DNA of 64,000 nucleotides, taken from contig JAFQPG010000003.1 of assembly GCA_017411835.1 (NCBI GenBank), positions 62,001 through 126,000 of the forward strand, read 5' to 3'. Under the pieces are notes generated by a model. It did not search any database, was not told the DNA's origin, and saw nothing but the letters and a program-made list of their open reading frames with translations. Below are positions 8,151-15,804 of the stretch, one piece after another. Source of the DNA: Ruminococcus sp. (GTDB taxonomy: Bacteria; Bacillota; Clostridia; Oscillospirales; Acutalibacteraceae). The position numbers and the translations under genes were made by a program. Each line of letters starts with the position of its first letter. Positions within the stretch are counted from its first letter, which is position 1.

Positions 8151-8681
8151 TTATACTTCTTTTTCAAATACAGAACCGATGAGTCTGATTCCGTAAAGCA
8201 TTAATACGCTACCTAAAATAATGCCGAGCATTGCGCTTGCAATAAGAATATGAGTACCTGAATATAAGCCGGCAAGAATAGATAAAATACCAAAAATTAA
8301 AGTAGCCCACCAGCTCTTAATACCACTTTTTTTGTTTTTGATTGACTGAGCTGTTGAATCAATGCCCGAAATAACAAGCCATACGCTAAACAGTAAAACA
8401 ATAATGATATCAAAGAACATTTGCCACGCCGGGTTAAATAAAGCGATAACAGATAAAACCGTAGCACCGATTCCGAAAACAAGCAACGTTGTACCATTAA
8501 ATATTAATTTTTTGCTTTCTTTGTTTCTGGAATATTCAAAGAGACTGCAAATGCCGATAACTCCAAGCAATACAGCAACTATCCAGCCTGCTGTCGCAAG
8601 AAACGATGCACCCGGCATCAAAATGCAGTAGATAGATGCAAAAATAGAGAAAATACCCATAATACAGTTAAATACTTTCAT
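8151..8681 (-). CDS. HdeD/DUF308-like membrane protein
   Basis: 176 residues from the ATG at 8681, well spaced from AAGGGG; the GTG at 8690 is too close to it. Six hydrophobic segments occur as three hairpins, with small glycine-rich helices (AGWIVAVLLGVIGICSLF), the pattern of HdeD/DUF308 proteins. Function in Gram-positives is not established. It is the first gene of the exporter operon, 14 bases upstream of the first ABC subunit. Confidence 0.75.
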   Translation of the reverse strand: MKVFNCIMGIFSIFASIYCILMPGASFLATAGWIVAVLLGVIGICSLFEYSRNKESKKLIFNGTTLLVFGIGATVLSVIALFNPAWQMFFDIIIVLLFSVWLVISGIDSTAQSIKNKKSGIKSWWATLIFGILSILAGLYSGTHILIASAMLGIILGSVLMLYGIRLIGSVFEKEV

Positions 8682-8714
8682 AATAAACACCCCTTGTAAA
8701 TTTTATACATTATG

Positions 8715-8743
8715 ATTATACAATTTATTTAGTAAGTTATCAA
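8715..8743 (-). promoter_or_regulatory. Sigma-A promoter of the HdeD-like/ABC exporter operon
   Basis: On the minus strand TTGATA, 17 bases, TATAAT. The -10 box (8715-8720) is 34 bases before the ATG at 8681. Confidence 0.8.
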
Positions 8744-8760
8744 TAAAAATATAATAAAAA

Positions 8761-8812
8761 TAACGGCACACAAACGTGTGCCGCTATCTTTGGCTGGGAA
8801 GGCGGGGTTCGA
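8761..8812 (-). repeat. Partial duplicate of the tRNA-Gln 3' end and terminator
   Basis: These 52 bases repeat 8969-9020 with two mismatches. They comprise the tRNA-Gln terminator hairpin (GGCACAC / GTGTGCC), the CCA end, the 3' acceptor strand and half of the T arm up to TTCGA. The copy has no 5' half and cannot be a tRNA. It lies 208 bases from the functional copy. Confidence 0.85.
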
Positions 8813-8968
8813 CTTATATACTCGCATACTCGTATATAAATGTCTCGACGACCGTTTGCTTTGCAAACAGTACCCGTCTCAACGCTCTTTGCTAAAAATA
8901 ATACACAGTATTATTTTCTTAACGCTCAGACCCTCTCGGTTTCGAACCCCACACCCTGAATAAAAAAA
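8813..8968. other. Hairpin-rich spacer between the two tRNA-Gln 3' copies
   Basis: About 155 noncoding bases holding three short palindromes: TTATATAC with GTATATAA, GTTTGC-TTT-GCAAAC, and AAAATAATAC with GTATTATTTT. They are separated by the recurring words GTCTCGACG, GTCTCAACG and CTTAACG. Near the right end TTTCGAACCCC mimics a tRNA T arm. No open frame of note; it may be the scar of an inserted element. Confidence 0.5.
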
Positions 8969-8969
8969 T

Positions 8970-8992
8970 AACGGCACACAAACGTGTGCCGT
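8970..8992 (-). terminator. Terminator of tRNA-Gln
   Basis: On the minus strand AACGGCACAC, GTTT, GTGTGCCGTT followed by ATTTTTTTATT, seven bases beyond the CCA end. Confidence 0.85.
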
Positions 8993-8998
8993 TACCTT

Positions 8999-9074
8999 TG
9001 GCTGGGAAGGCGGGGTTCGAACCCACGAAATGACGGAGTCAAAGTCCGTTGCCTTACCGCTTGGCTACTTCCCA
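8999..9074 (-). tRNA. tRNA-Gln (anticodon TTG)
   Basis: 76 bases folding as a cloverleaf: acceptor TGGGAAG / CTTCCCA, discriminator G, encoded CCA at 8999-9001, anticodon stem ACGGA / TCCGT with loop CTTTGAC (anticodon TTG, reads CAA), and T arm GTGGGTTCGAACCCCGC. Its 3' end and terminator are partly duplicated at 8761-8812. Confidence 0.95.
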
Positions 9075-9159
9075 ACAACAAGAATTAGTATATCATATTT
9101 TTAATTTATGTCAATATTATTAACAATTTAAAATTATACTTTATTCTACAATAAAACTG

Positions 9160-9168
9160 TGTTATAAT
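9160..9168 (+). promoter_or_regulatory. Extended -10 promoter of the SecB-like gene
   Basis: TGTTATAAT (TGn plus TATAAT at 9163-9168) with only a weak -35 box (TTTATT at 9140). The ribosome site AAGGAG follows at 9184-9189. Confidence 0.6.
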
Positions 9169-9198
9169 ACCAGTATATTAAATAAGGAGATGTTAAAT

Positions 9199-9591
9199 AT
9201 GGCTATTGTTTCATTAAAAGGTCATAAGGTTGACAAGGTTGAATTTGTTGCGCTCTTAGAAAACGGAACACAGGTTAAGCTTGGAAATAAATATCAATAC
9301 AATGTTCAGTATGCTAAAAATAATATGTGCAAAGGCGAGTTTGATATCGAGGTTTACGATGCTAACAACCCTGACAAATTTAAAATTCACGTTGTTTTAT
9401 CTGGCATTTTTGCTTTTCAGGAGGATGCAAAGAAAGAGGTTATACATACCGAAACTTTCAAAGGACTGTTTCCTTATGTAAAAGCTTTTGTTACTACTCT
9501 GACTGCAAATTGCGGCATACCACCGATTATGATTCCTGATATTGATATCGACAATCAGCAGATTTACAGAATTGATAACAATCCGCAGTAA
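9199..9591 (+). CDS. SecB-like chaperone family protein
   Basis: 130 residues from the ATG at 9199; the ATG at 9190 overlaps the ribosome site AAGGAG. The fold order matches SecB: N-terminal beta strands (VDKVEFVALLENG, YNVQYAKNN, KFKIHVVLSGIFAF), a helix with a conserved-looking YVKAFVTTLTANCG, then the signature IPPIMIPDIDI. SecB tetramers hold unfolded preproteins or antitoxins, yet most Firmicutes lack classical SecB. No toxin, antitoxin or Sec gene adjoins it: it sits alone between two tRNA genes. Family assignment is fairly firm; the role here is unknown. Confidence 0.75.
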   Translation: MAIVSLKGHKVDKVEFVALLENGTQVKLGNKYQYNVQYAKNNMCKGEFDIEVYDANNPDKFKIHVVLSGIFAFQEDAKKEVIHTETFKGLFPYVKAFVTTLTANCGIPPIMIPDIDIDNQQIYRIDNNPQ

Positions 9592-9594
9592 TGT

Positions 9595-9623
9595 TTGACA
9601 AATCGCGAAGTTTGTGCTAAAAT
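9595..9623 (+). promoter_or_regulatory. Sigma-A promoter of tRNA-Gly
   Basis: TTGACA (9595-9600), 17 bases, TAAAAT (9618-9623). The -35 starts three bases after the SecB-like stop codon. GCGAAGTT / AACTTCGC (9605-9612 and 9642-9649) form an inverted repeat around the start region. Confidence 0.8.
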
Positions 9624-9655
9624 ACATTTTGCTATTTAAAGCAACTTCGCAATAT

Positions 9656-9729
9656 GCAGATGTAGTTTAGTGGTAGAACTTCAGCCTTCCAAGCTGATCG
9701 TGTGGGTTCGATTCCCATCATCTGCTCCA
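9656..9729 (+). tRNA. tRNA-Gly (anticodon TCC)
   Basis: 74 bases: acceptor GCAGATG / CATCTGC, discriminator T, encoded CCA at 9727-9729, anticodon loop CTTCCAA with anticodon TCC (reads GGA), T arm GTGGGTTCGATTCCCAT. The last 14 bases plus the 5' half of the terminator recur at 9903-9938. This neighbourhood is the landing site of the 22.9-kb element. Confidence 0.95.
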
Positions 9730-9751
9730 AAATAAAAAGGCACCCATTAGG
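9716..9751 (+). repeat. 36-bp direct repeat, tRNA-Gly 3' end plus terminator 5' half (copy 1)
   Basis: Identical over 36 bases to 9903-9938. Copy 1 continues into the whole terminator and then the stretch at 9762-9789, so it represents the unoccupied target. Copy 2 stops at TTAGG, where the mobile element begins. Confidence 0.9.
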
Positions 9752-9761
9752 GTGCTTTTTT
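9734..9761 (+). terminator. Terminator of tRNA-Gly
   Basis: AAAAAGGCACCC, ATTA, GGGTGCTTTTTT directly after the CCA end. The loop sequence ATTAGG is where the second copy of this terminator is split by the element. Confidence 0.85.
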
Positions 9762-9789
9762 ATTTTGGCTTAGCAGATTGGGAATCGAA
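9747..9789. repeat. 43-bp direct repeat, terminator 3' half and flank (copy 1)
   Basis: Matches 32794-32836 except for a short T/C run difference and one extra G. The repeat runs from TTAGGGTGC through TTTTGGCTTA to CAGATTGGGAATCGAA. The distant copy is the right half of the split target. Confidence 0.85.
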
Positions 9790-9802
9790 GGCGACCGTGA
9801 AG

Positions 9803-9826
9803 AAAACGCTCTGGTAGAGCGTTTTT
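9803..9826. repeat. Terminator-like hairpin in the spacer after tRNA-Gly
   Basis: AAAACGCTC, TGGTA, GAGCGTTTTT. It lies in the 113-base spacer between the two copies of the tRNA-Gly 3' region (9790-9902), which holds no gene. Confidence 0.5.
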
Positions 9827-9902
9827 AGGGAGAGCGCAGAAGAAACGCTTTTGTACCACAATGGAATCAAACGTGGTAGTATTTAAAATTTTGTTTTACA
9901 TA

Positions 9903-9938
9903 CATCATCTGCTCCAAAATAAAAAGGCACCCATTAGG
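9903..9938 (+). repeat. Left half-site of the element target (copy 2 of tRNA-Gly 3' region)
   Basis: Thirty-six bases identical to 9716-9751, ending at TTAGG inside the terminator loop. The other half of this terminator, starting TTAGGG, is at 32794. Joining 9903-9938 to 32799 onward rebuilds a terminator like that at 9734-9761. Confidence 0.85.
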
Positions 9939-9959
9939 CTACTTCTCATAAGGATATTT
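9939..9959 (+). repeat. Left terminal inverted repeat of the element
   Basis: Contains TCTCATAAGGATATTT and matches the reverse complement of 32770-32790 at 17 of 21 positions (shared core CTCATAAGGAT). Confidence 0.7.
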
Positions 9960-9997
9960 GAATATCCAATGAAATCAGCCGATTGACGAGTGCTAAG

Positions 9998-10035
9998 AAA
10001 AAGACAGTGTAGTAAAATGCTATACGGTCTTTTTT
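9998..10035 (+). terminator. Terminator at the left end of the element
   Basis: AAAAAGAC and TGTAG pair with CTATA and GTCTTTTTT across a short loop, followed by a T-rich run. It would stop transcription entering from the tRNA-Gly side. Between it and the promoter at 10205 (about 170 bases) I see only the operator at 10168. Confidence 0.65.
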
Positions 10036-10167
10036 ATTTTATAACGGTGGCAAGAATAATGATTTACTTGTCGTGGCATCTCTTTCACTTTTTAGTTTAC
10101 GCGGATTTTTCTAAACACTTTTGTAAGCTCATGTTTGATTAGTATTTTAGATATTATTATATTGAGT

Positions 10168-10196
10168 ATCGAAAAATTCGATGATAAACTTCGAAA
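10168..10196. promoter_or_regulatory. Probable LysR-type operator upstream of the ilv-leu leader
   Basis: Core palindrome ATCGAA-AAA-TTCGAT with the T-N11-A form of LysR sites, followed by GATAAAC. It matches 22728-22756 at 24 of 29 positions. In both places the motif starts exactly 37 bases before the first base of the -35 box. The LysR gene at 21821-22711 is the obvious binder. Confidence 0.7.
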
Positions 10197-10204
10197 AGAT
10201 TAGT

Positions 10205-10233
10205 TTGACTTATCGTATTCTTTGAAGTAAAAT
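10205..10233 (+). promoter_or_regulatory. Sigma-A promoter of the T-box ilv-leu operon
   Basis: TTGACT (10205-10210), 17 bases, TAAAAT (10228-10233), 24 bases upstream of the first T-box stem I. Confidence 0.8.
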
Positions 10234-10256
10234 GTGGAACAAATCAAATATTGCTT

Positions 10257-10724
10257 ATAAAAGCTGTGACGAAGAATGGTCAAGGTGATCACGCATCCAG
10301 AGAGCTGATGGTTGGTGGAAATCAGTATGTAAAAGCCTTTGTCCTCTCCCTTCTGAGCTGGAAATCCGAATGGTTTTTCTTAGTAGACGTTTCCCGTGTA
10401 TGCTACGTTAGTGCATAGAAGTTGATAGACTTTGAAAATAAAGGCGTCGATGAAGACGGAATCTGCAACGAATTTTACAGAGAGTCGGGGATGGTGTGAT
10501 CCCGACAAAGGACTGTGGAATTTCCCATCCCTTCTGAGCCGGAAGCCCCAAAGGTTTTAACACCCAGTAGGCGTTTCTCGTGTATGCTACGTTAGTGCAT
10601 AGGAGTTGTTGGACTTCGAAGAGGTGGCGGATTTATATATCCGCAATTTGAGTGGTACCGCGAGTGCTAAATTTGTTTTTACACCCGTCTCAAAGCAAAG
10701 AAAGCTTTGAGGCGGGTTTTGTTT
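10257..10724 (+). promoter_or_regulatory. Composite T-box riboswitch with Leu (CTC) and Ile (ATC) specifiers
   Basis: Two stem I domains stand in series. Unit 1 has the GACGAAGA turn motif, AGAGAG bulge (10300-10305), distal loop GGTTGGTGG and specifier CTC at 10346-10348. Unit 2 has GATGAAGA, AGAGAG (10479-10484) and specifier ATC at 10527-10529. Both specifiers precede CCTTCTGAG, and both units carry the same stem II sequence TATGCTACGTTAGTGCATA; the offset is 181-184 bases. Only one T-box core, TGGTACCGCG (10653-10662), and one terminator follow. The TGGT bulge fits discriminator A73 of tRNA-Leu and tRNA-Ile. Uncharged tRNA should promote readthrough into ilvA-ilvD. Confidence 0.9.
10683..10724 (+). 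terminator. Regulated terminator of the T-box leader
   Basis: ACCCGTCTCAAAGC / GCTTTGAGGCGGGT with loop AAAGAAA, then TTTGTTTT. It competes with the antiterminator containing TGGTACCGCG. Confidence 0.9.
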
Positions 10725-10776
10725 TGCCTTAAAGCAGAGAAAACAGCATACACATAGTAAGAAAGGCGGAATGAAA

Positions 10777-11967
10777 ATGTTGACACTTGATAAAGTATTC
10801 GATGCACAAACAGTGCTCAAAAACATTATTCGTGAAACAAATGTAGTCAAATCCTACGGTATAGCACCGGATTGCGAGTTATATCTCAAACCTGAGAACC
10901 TACAAATCACTGGTTCATTTAAGGTACGAGGCTCAGCGTATAAAATTGCAATGCTCTCTACAGAAGAAAAGAAAAAGGGTGTAATCGCTTGTTCAGCAGG
11001 TAATCACGCACAAGGTGTTGCTCTTGCCGCAACAAAAAACGGAATTAAATCTCTCATATGTTTACCTGATTCTGCACCAATTTCAAAAGTAGAAGCAACA
11101 AAAGGTTTCGGAGCAGATGTGTGTTTGGTTGAAGGGTGTTACGATGACGCTTATCAGAAAGCGTTAGAGCTAAAAGAAAAAGAAGGCTACACCTTTGTTC
11201 ATCCATTTGATGATGAAAACGTTATTGCAGGTCAGGGTACTATCGCTCTTGAAATATTCAACGACCTTGATAATATCGATGCAATCGTAGTTCCAATCGG
11301 CGGTGGCGGACTTATCTCGGGTATCGCATATACCGTAAAACAAATCAGACCATCGGTTAAAGTTTATGGAGTTCAGGTTTCGGGAGCACCAAGCATGTAC
11401 AACTCGGTAAAAGATGGTGAGATAGAGTGCTTACAAAGTGTATCTACTATTGCAGACGGTATAGCTGTAAAGCAACCTGGTGTAAATACATACGAACTTG
11501 TCAAAGAATACGTTGACGAAATCGCTTTAGTTACCGACGACGAAGTAGCGAGTGCAATACTCGCTCTGATTGAAAAGCAGAAGATGATTGCTGAGGGTGC
11601 AGGAGCTGTTGCAGTTGCGGCAGTTATGTTCGATAAATTCGATTTAAAAGGCAAGCGAGTGGTTGCACTTGTATCAGGTGGAAACATTGATGTCACAAGT
11701 CTATCTCGTGTAATCGACCGAGGATTGTTAAACTCAGGTCGTTCAACAAGCTTACTGATTGAACTTATTGATAAACCTGGTCAGCTAAAAGATATCTCTC
11801 GTATCATTGCTGACTGTGGAGGAAATGTAACAGGCGTTCATTATGAAAAGGGTAACACCGAGAGTGTAAACGGTTGTTTTTTAAGAATAGAAATGGAAAC
11901 AAGGGATTTTTCTCATGTTAATCTTATTACGCAGACCCTGCGTGATAATGGATTTAAATTAGTTTAA
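10777..11967 (+). CDS. ilvA: Threonine ammonia-lyase (threonine dehydratase)
   Basis: 396 residues from the ATG at 10777; the ATG at 10771 is only one base from the AAAGGCGG ribosome site. It converts threonine to 2-oxobutanoate, the first committed step to isoleucine. The PLP lysine lies in TGSFKVRGSAYK, the phosphate-binding glycine loop is IGGGGLISG, and a C-terminal ACT-type domain (about residues 320-396, SLLIELIDKPGQLKDIS) follows. The length is that of the short, single-ACT form rather than the 510-residue E. coli IlvA. First gene after the T-box terminator. Its reactive enamine product explains the RidA gene next to it. Confidence 0.93.
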   Translation: MLTLDKVFDAQTVLKNIIRETNVVKSYGIAPDCELYLKPENLQITGSFKVRGSAYKIAMLSTEEKKKGVIACSAGNHAQGVALAATKNGIKSLICLPDSAPISKVEATKGFGADVCLVEGCYDDAYQKALELKEKEGYTFVHPFDDENVIAGQGTIALEIFNDLDNIDAIVVPIGGGGLISGIAYTVKQIRPSVKVYGVQVSGAPSMYNSVKDGEIECLQSVSTIADGIAVKQPGVNTYELVKEYVDEIALVTDDEVASAILALIEKQKMIAEGAGAVAVAAVMFDKFDLKGKRVVALVSGGNIDVTSLSRVIDRGLLNSGRSTSLLIELIDKPGQLKDISRIIADCGGNVTGVHYEKGNTESVNGCFLRIEMETRDFSHVNLITQTLRDNGFKLV

Positions 11968-11986
11968 TTTGGAAGGAGTTAAAGTT

Positions 11987-12364
11987 ATGAGCAACAAAGT
12001 AGAAACAAACAAGGCACCTAAGGCAATCGGACCTTACTCACAGGCGGTAGTGGTGGGTAATCTCATTTTTACCTCCGGACAGATTTCGCTAAATCCTGAA
12101 ACAGGAGTGCTTTTGGGTAATGACATCAAAGAGCAAACACATCGAGTATGTCAGAACCTGAAAGCAGTTTTAGAAGTTTGTGGCAGTTCGCTTGAAAATA
12201 CTGTAAAAACTGTGTGCTATCTAAGTGATATGACAAACTTCTCAGAATTCAATGAGGTGTATGCGCAGTATTTCACACAAAAGCCTGCACGTTCTTGTGT
12301 AGCTGTCAAAGAGCTACCGAAAGGTGCGTTAGTCGAAGTTGATGTTGTAGCGGAAAAGGAGTAG
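11987..12364 (+). CDS. ridA: RidA family 2-iminobutanoate/2-iminopropanoate deaminase
   Basis: 125 residues from the ATG at 11987, eight bases after GGAAGGAG; the upstream TTG lies before that site. Family marks are KAPKAIGPYSQAVVVGNLIFTSGQI near the start, and the substrate-binding arginine and glutamate in the C-terminal ARSCVAVKELPKGALVEVDVVA. RidA hydrolyses the reactive enamine/imine released by IlvA, speeding 2-oxobutanoate formation and protecting PLP enzymes. Position directly after ilvA, in the same T-box operon, fits that job. Confidence 0.92.
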   Translation: MSNKVETNKAPKAIGPYSQAVVVGNLIFTSGQISLNPETGVLLGNDIKEQTHRVCQNLKAVLEVCGSSLENTVKTVCYLSDMTNFSEFNEVYAQYFTQKPARSCVAVKELPKGALVEVDVVAEKE

Positions 12365-12372
12365 CGCTTATT

Positions 12373-14046
12373 ATGGACTGTAGCAAATATAATGTGGGAT
12401 ATTTTCCTGTAGATAAAAAATATAATAAGTGGGTAGAAAAAGACCATATTGAAAAAGCACCTGTGTGGTGCAGTGTTGATATGCGAGACGGTAATCAAGC
12501 ACTTGTTATTCCGATGAGTTTAGAAGAAAAGCTTGAGTACTACAAAGTGCTTTTAGATGTAGGCTTTAAAGAAATTGAGGTTGGTTTTCCTGCCGCTTCT
12601 GAAACAGAATATGAGTTTTTACGCACACTTATTGATAATAATATGATTCCTAAGGATGTTACTGTTCAGGTGCTCACACAATGCAGAGAGCATATTATCC
12701 GAAAAACCTTTGATGCGTGTAAAGGTGCACCAAGTGCAATTATTCATTTTTACAACTCAGTGAGTGTCGCCCAACGAGAGCAGGTGTTTAAAAAGAGTAA
12801 GGAGGAAATCAAGAGAATTGCAGTTGATGGTGCAAAGCTTGTTAAAAAACTTGCATCAGAATACGAAGGCAATTTCCGATTTGAATACTCTCCTGAGTCA
12901 TTCACAGGCACTGAACCTGAATATGCTCTTGAGGTTTGTAACGCGGTTTTAGATGTTTTAGAGCCAAGTGAAACTAATAACGTTATCATCAATCTTCCTG
13001 TAACGGTTGAGATGAGCTTACCACACGTTTACGCAAGTCAGGTAGAGTATATGAGCGAAAATCTTAAGTACAGAGAATTTGTTACCCTTTCGCTCCATCC
13101 TCATAACGACAGAGGCACAGGTGTTGCCGATACAGAGCTTGCACTATTAGCAGGTGCTGACAGAGTTGAGGGTACGCTATTTGGTAACGGAGAGAGAACA
13201 GGCAATGTTGATATTATCACTCTTGCTATGAATATGTACTCTCACGGTGTTGACCCAAAGCTTAACCTCTCTGATATGAATTATCTTGTTGAAGAATACG
13301 AGAAATGCACTCGTATGCACGTGTATGAAAGAGCACCGTATGCCGGTTCGCTTGTATTCGCGGCATTTTCAGGTTCTCATCAGGACGCTATCGCTAAGGG
13401 TATGAAATACAGAAGCAAGAATAAAATGCACTTATGGAATGTACCATATATTCCGATTGACCCTCAGGATATCGGTCGTACATATGATGCTGATGTGATA
13501 CGAGTTAACTCACAGTCGGGTAAGGGCGGTATTGGATATCTGCTTGAACAGACATTCGGATATAATCTGCCACAAAAAATGCGTGAACATTTCAGCTATA
13601 TGTGTAAGAGTGTTTCGGACCACGAACATAAAGAACTTAAACCTGACGAAGTGCTCGATATTTTCACAGATAATTATCTTAATTTGCAAAGTGATATAAG
13701 TGTAACGGACTTTGAGTTTATGCGTGAAAATGATGTGGTTAAAATCAACATCACATTTATGAAAGAGGGTGTTGAAACCGAGCTTGAAGCAGAAGGCAAC
13801 GGTACTTTGAATGCAGTTAATAACGCACTCAAATCGTATACAGGAAAAGAATACACCTTAGAGGTGTTCACACAACACAGTATGCAAGGTCAGGGTTCAC
13901 AGAGTGTGGCGGCGTCATACATCGGTTTGGAAAGTAATGACGGCAAAATGTACTTTGGTGCAGGAACAGATACCGACGTTATTACCGCCAGCACGAAGGC
14001 TTTGCTCAGTGCATTTTGCAATATGACTAAAGGAGATGTTAAGTAA
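12373..14046 (+). CDS. leuA: 2-isopropylmalate synthase, long form
   Basis: 557 residues. It condenses 3-methyl-2-oxobutanoate with acetyl-CoA, the first step to leucine. The DRE-TIM metallolyase motif is [10 protein letters not shown] near residue 38, the metal histidines are in LHPHNDRGT and a further motif is GNGERTGN. The C-terminal third (about 430-550) fits the LeuA dimer/regulatory domain that binds leucine. Length and the [13 protein letters not shown] N terminus fit the 550-residue class rather than the 510-residue E. coli class. It overlaps leuC by one base (TAATG). Confidence 0.93.
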   Translation: MDCSKYNVGYFPVDKKYNKWVEKDHIEKAPVWCSVDMRDGNQALVIPMSLEEKLEYYKVLLDVGFKEIEVGFPAASETEYEFLRTLIDNNMIPKDVTVQVLTQCREHIIRKTFDACKGAPSAIIHFYNSVSVAQREQVFKKSKEEIKRIAVDGAKLVKKLASEYEGNFRFEYSPESFTGTEPEYALEVCNAVLDVLEPSETNNVIINLPVTVEMSLPHVYASQVEYMSENLKYREFVTLSLHPHNDRGTGVADTELALLAGADRVEGTLFGNGERTGNVDIITLAMNMYSHGVDPKLNLSDMNYLVEEYEKCTRMHVYERAPYAGSLVFAAFSGSHQDAIAKGMKYRSKNKMHLWNVPYIPIDPQDIGRTYDADVIRVNSQSGKGGIGYLLEQTFGYNLPQKMREHFSYMCKSVSDHEHKELKPDEVLDIFTDNYLNLQSDISVTDFEFMRENDVVKINITFMKEGVETELEAEGNGTLNAVNNALKSYTGKEYTLEVFTQHSMQGQGSQSVAASYIGLESNDGKMYFGAGTDTDVITASTKALLSAFCNMTKGDVK

Positions 14047-15305
14047 TGGGAATGACTATGACACAGAAAATCCTTGCTTTTCACGCAGGGCTTGAAAACG
14101 TGGTTGCAGGACAGCTTATCAGTGCGAAACTCGACATAGTTCTTGGAAACGATATCACAACTCCTGTTGCGGTCAATGAATTTAAAAAGGCAGGATTTGA
14201 CAAAGTTTTTGATAAAGATAAGGTGGCTATCGTGCTTGACCACTTTGTACCAAATAAAGATATCAAAGCAGCACAGCAGAGCAAAACCTGCCGTGAGTTT
14301 GCGTGCTCACATTGTGTGAGTCACTTTTACGATGTTGGAAAAATGGGCATCGAACACGCACTGCTACCTGAACAGGGTGTAGTAACCGCAGGTGACTGTA
14401 TCATCGGTGCTGACAGTCATACCTGTACATATGGTGCACTAGGTGCATTCTCCACAGGTGTCGGTTCAACTGATATGGCGGCAGGTATGGCAACAGGTAT
14501 GGCGTGGTTCAAAGTGCCGCCTGCTATAAAATTTAACCTCACAGGTGAATTACCATCTAACTGTAGCGGTAAGGATGTAATTCTATCTATCATCGGTATG
14601 ATTGGTGTTGACGGAGCTTTGTACAAAAGTATGGAGTTTACAGGCGAGGGAGTAAAGAATCTTTCTATGGATGACAGACTTTGCATCTGTAATATGGCGA
14701 TTGAGGCAGGAGCTAAAAACGGAATCTTCCCAGTTGACGATGTAACGCTCGAGTATCTTAGTGGCAGGAGTGAAAGAGAGCCTGTAGTCTTCACCGCAGA
14801 CGAGGATGCTGTATATGAAAAAACAATCGATATTAACTTGAGCGAAATCGTACCTACAGTTGCTTGTCCGCATCTTCCGGAGAACACTCACCCTGCAAGC
14901 GAGCTTTCAAATATAAAAATTGATCAGGTGGTAATCGGTTCGTGTACAAATGGCAGACTCGAAGATATGGAAGCTACATTTAAGATTTTAAACGGAAATA
15001 AGATTGCTCAGGGTATCCGTTGCATCATTATCCCTGGTACAATGCAGATTCTACGTGAATGTGTACAACGTGGCTGGTACACAGCATTTATCGATGCAGG
15101 AGCTGTTGTTTCTACTCCTACCTGTGGCCCTTGTTTAGGCGGATATATGGGCATTTTGGCTGAGGGCGAAAAATGTATTGCTACTACTAACAGAAACTTT
15201 GTGGGACGTATGGGTCATGTGGACAGCGAAGTGTACCTTGCATCACCTCATACTGCGGCGGCAAGCGCACTCACTGGCTACATCACCGAATTCAAGGAGG
15301 CTTAA
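14046..15305 (+). CDS. leuC: 3-isopropylmalate dehydratase large subunit
   Basis: 419 residues. With LeuD it isomerises 2- to 3-isopropylmalate. Iron-sulfur ligands are seen as GSCTNGR and [10 protein letters not shown], and the active-site stretch is [13 protein letters not shown]. The length is that of the short LeuC/HacA-like class found in Clostridia and archaea (about 420 residues) rather than the 465-residue enterobacterial form. ATGs at 14052 and 14058 are alternative starts. AGGAGA lies about ten bases upstream of 14046. Confidence 0.93.
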   Translation: MGMTMTQKILAFHAGLENVVAGQLISAKLDIVLGNDITTPVAVNEFKKAGFDKVFDKDKVAIVLDHFVPNKDIKAAQQSKTCREFACSHCVSHFYDVGKMGIEHALLPEQGVVTAGDCIIGADSHTCTYGALGAFSTGVGSTDMAAGMATGMAWFKVPPAIKFNLTGELPSNCSGKDVILSIIGMIGVDGALYKSMEFTGEGVKNLSMDDRLCICNMAIEAGAKNGIFPVDDVTLEYLSGRSEREPVVFTADEDAVYEKTIDINLSEIVPTVACPHLPENTHPASELSNIKIDQVVIGSCTNGRLEDMEATFKILNGNKIAQGIRCIIIPGTMQILRECVQRGWYTAFIDAGAVVSTPTCGPCLGGYMGILAEGEKCIATTNRNFVGRMGHVDSEVYLASPHTAAASALTGYITEFKEA

Positions 15306-15306
15306 T

Positions 15307-15804
15307 ATGAACACTCAAGGAAAAGTCTTTAAATATCCTGATAATGTCGATACCGACGTTATCATTCCTGCTCGATATCTTAATACTCCTGACGCAAAAG
15401 AGCTATCACTCCATTGCATGGAGGATATTGACACAGAATTTGTGAAAAACGTAAAGACAGGAGATGTAATGGTTGCAGGTTGGAACTTCGGTTGCGGTTC
15501 TTCCAGAGAACACGCTCCACTTGTTATCAAAACCTGTGGCACAGGTTGCGTTATCGCTAAGAGTTTTGCTCGTATTTTTTATCGCAACGCTATCAACATC
15601 GGACTTCCTATCTTAGAATGTGAAGAAGCGGCTGAAGAGATAAACCAAAACGATGAAGTTAAGGTCGATTTTGACACAGGTGTTATCACAAACCTCTCAA
15701 CAGGAAAAACCTACAAGGCACAGCCTTTTCCACCATTTATTCAGAACATCATCAAAAGCGGTGGACTCCTTAAATCGTTGAAAGAAGGCGAAAACAATGG
15801 TTAA
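15307..15804 (+). CDS. leuD: 3-isopropylmalate dehydratase small subunit
   Basis: 165 residues starting at the ATG after GGAGGCTTAAT, so the longer open frame reaching back into leuC is discarded. Small-subunit signatures are [13 protein letters not shown] and [10 protein letters not shown]. It completes the active site of LeuC. It overlaps leuB by eight bases, which implies translational coupling. Confidence 0.93.
   Translation: MNTQGKVFKYPDNVDTDVIIPARYLNTPDAKELSLHCMEDIDTEFVKNVKTGDVMVAGWNFGCGSSREHAPLVIKTCGTGCVIAKSFARIFYRNAINIGLPILECEEAAEEINQNDEVKVDFDTGVITNLSTGKTYKAQPFPPFIQNIIKSGGLLKSLKEGENNG

Noticed and set aside
8778..8963. Open frame across the tRNA-Gln duplicate and hairpin spacer
   Set aside because: Covers terminator and tRNA-like sequence; no ribosome site and no protein-like composition.
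9903..9938. Possible second tRNA-Gly gene
   Set aside because: Only the last 14 bases of the tRNA are present; no D or anticodon arm can be found upstream.
10587..10850. Minus-strand frame over the T-box terminator
   Set aside because: The plus strand is a clear riboswitch and ilvA start; the antisense frame has no support.
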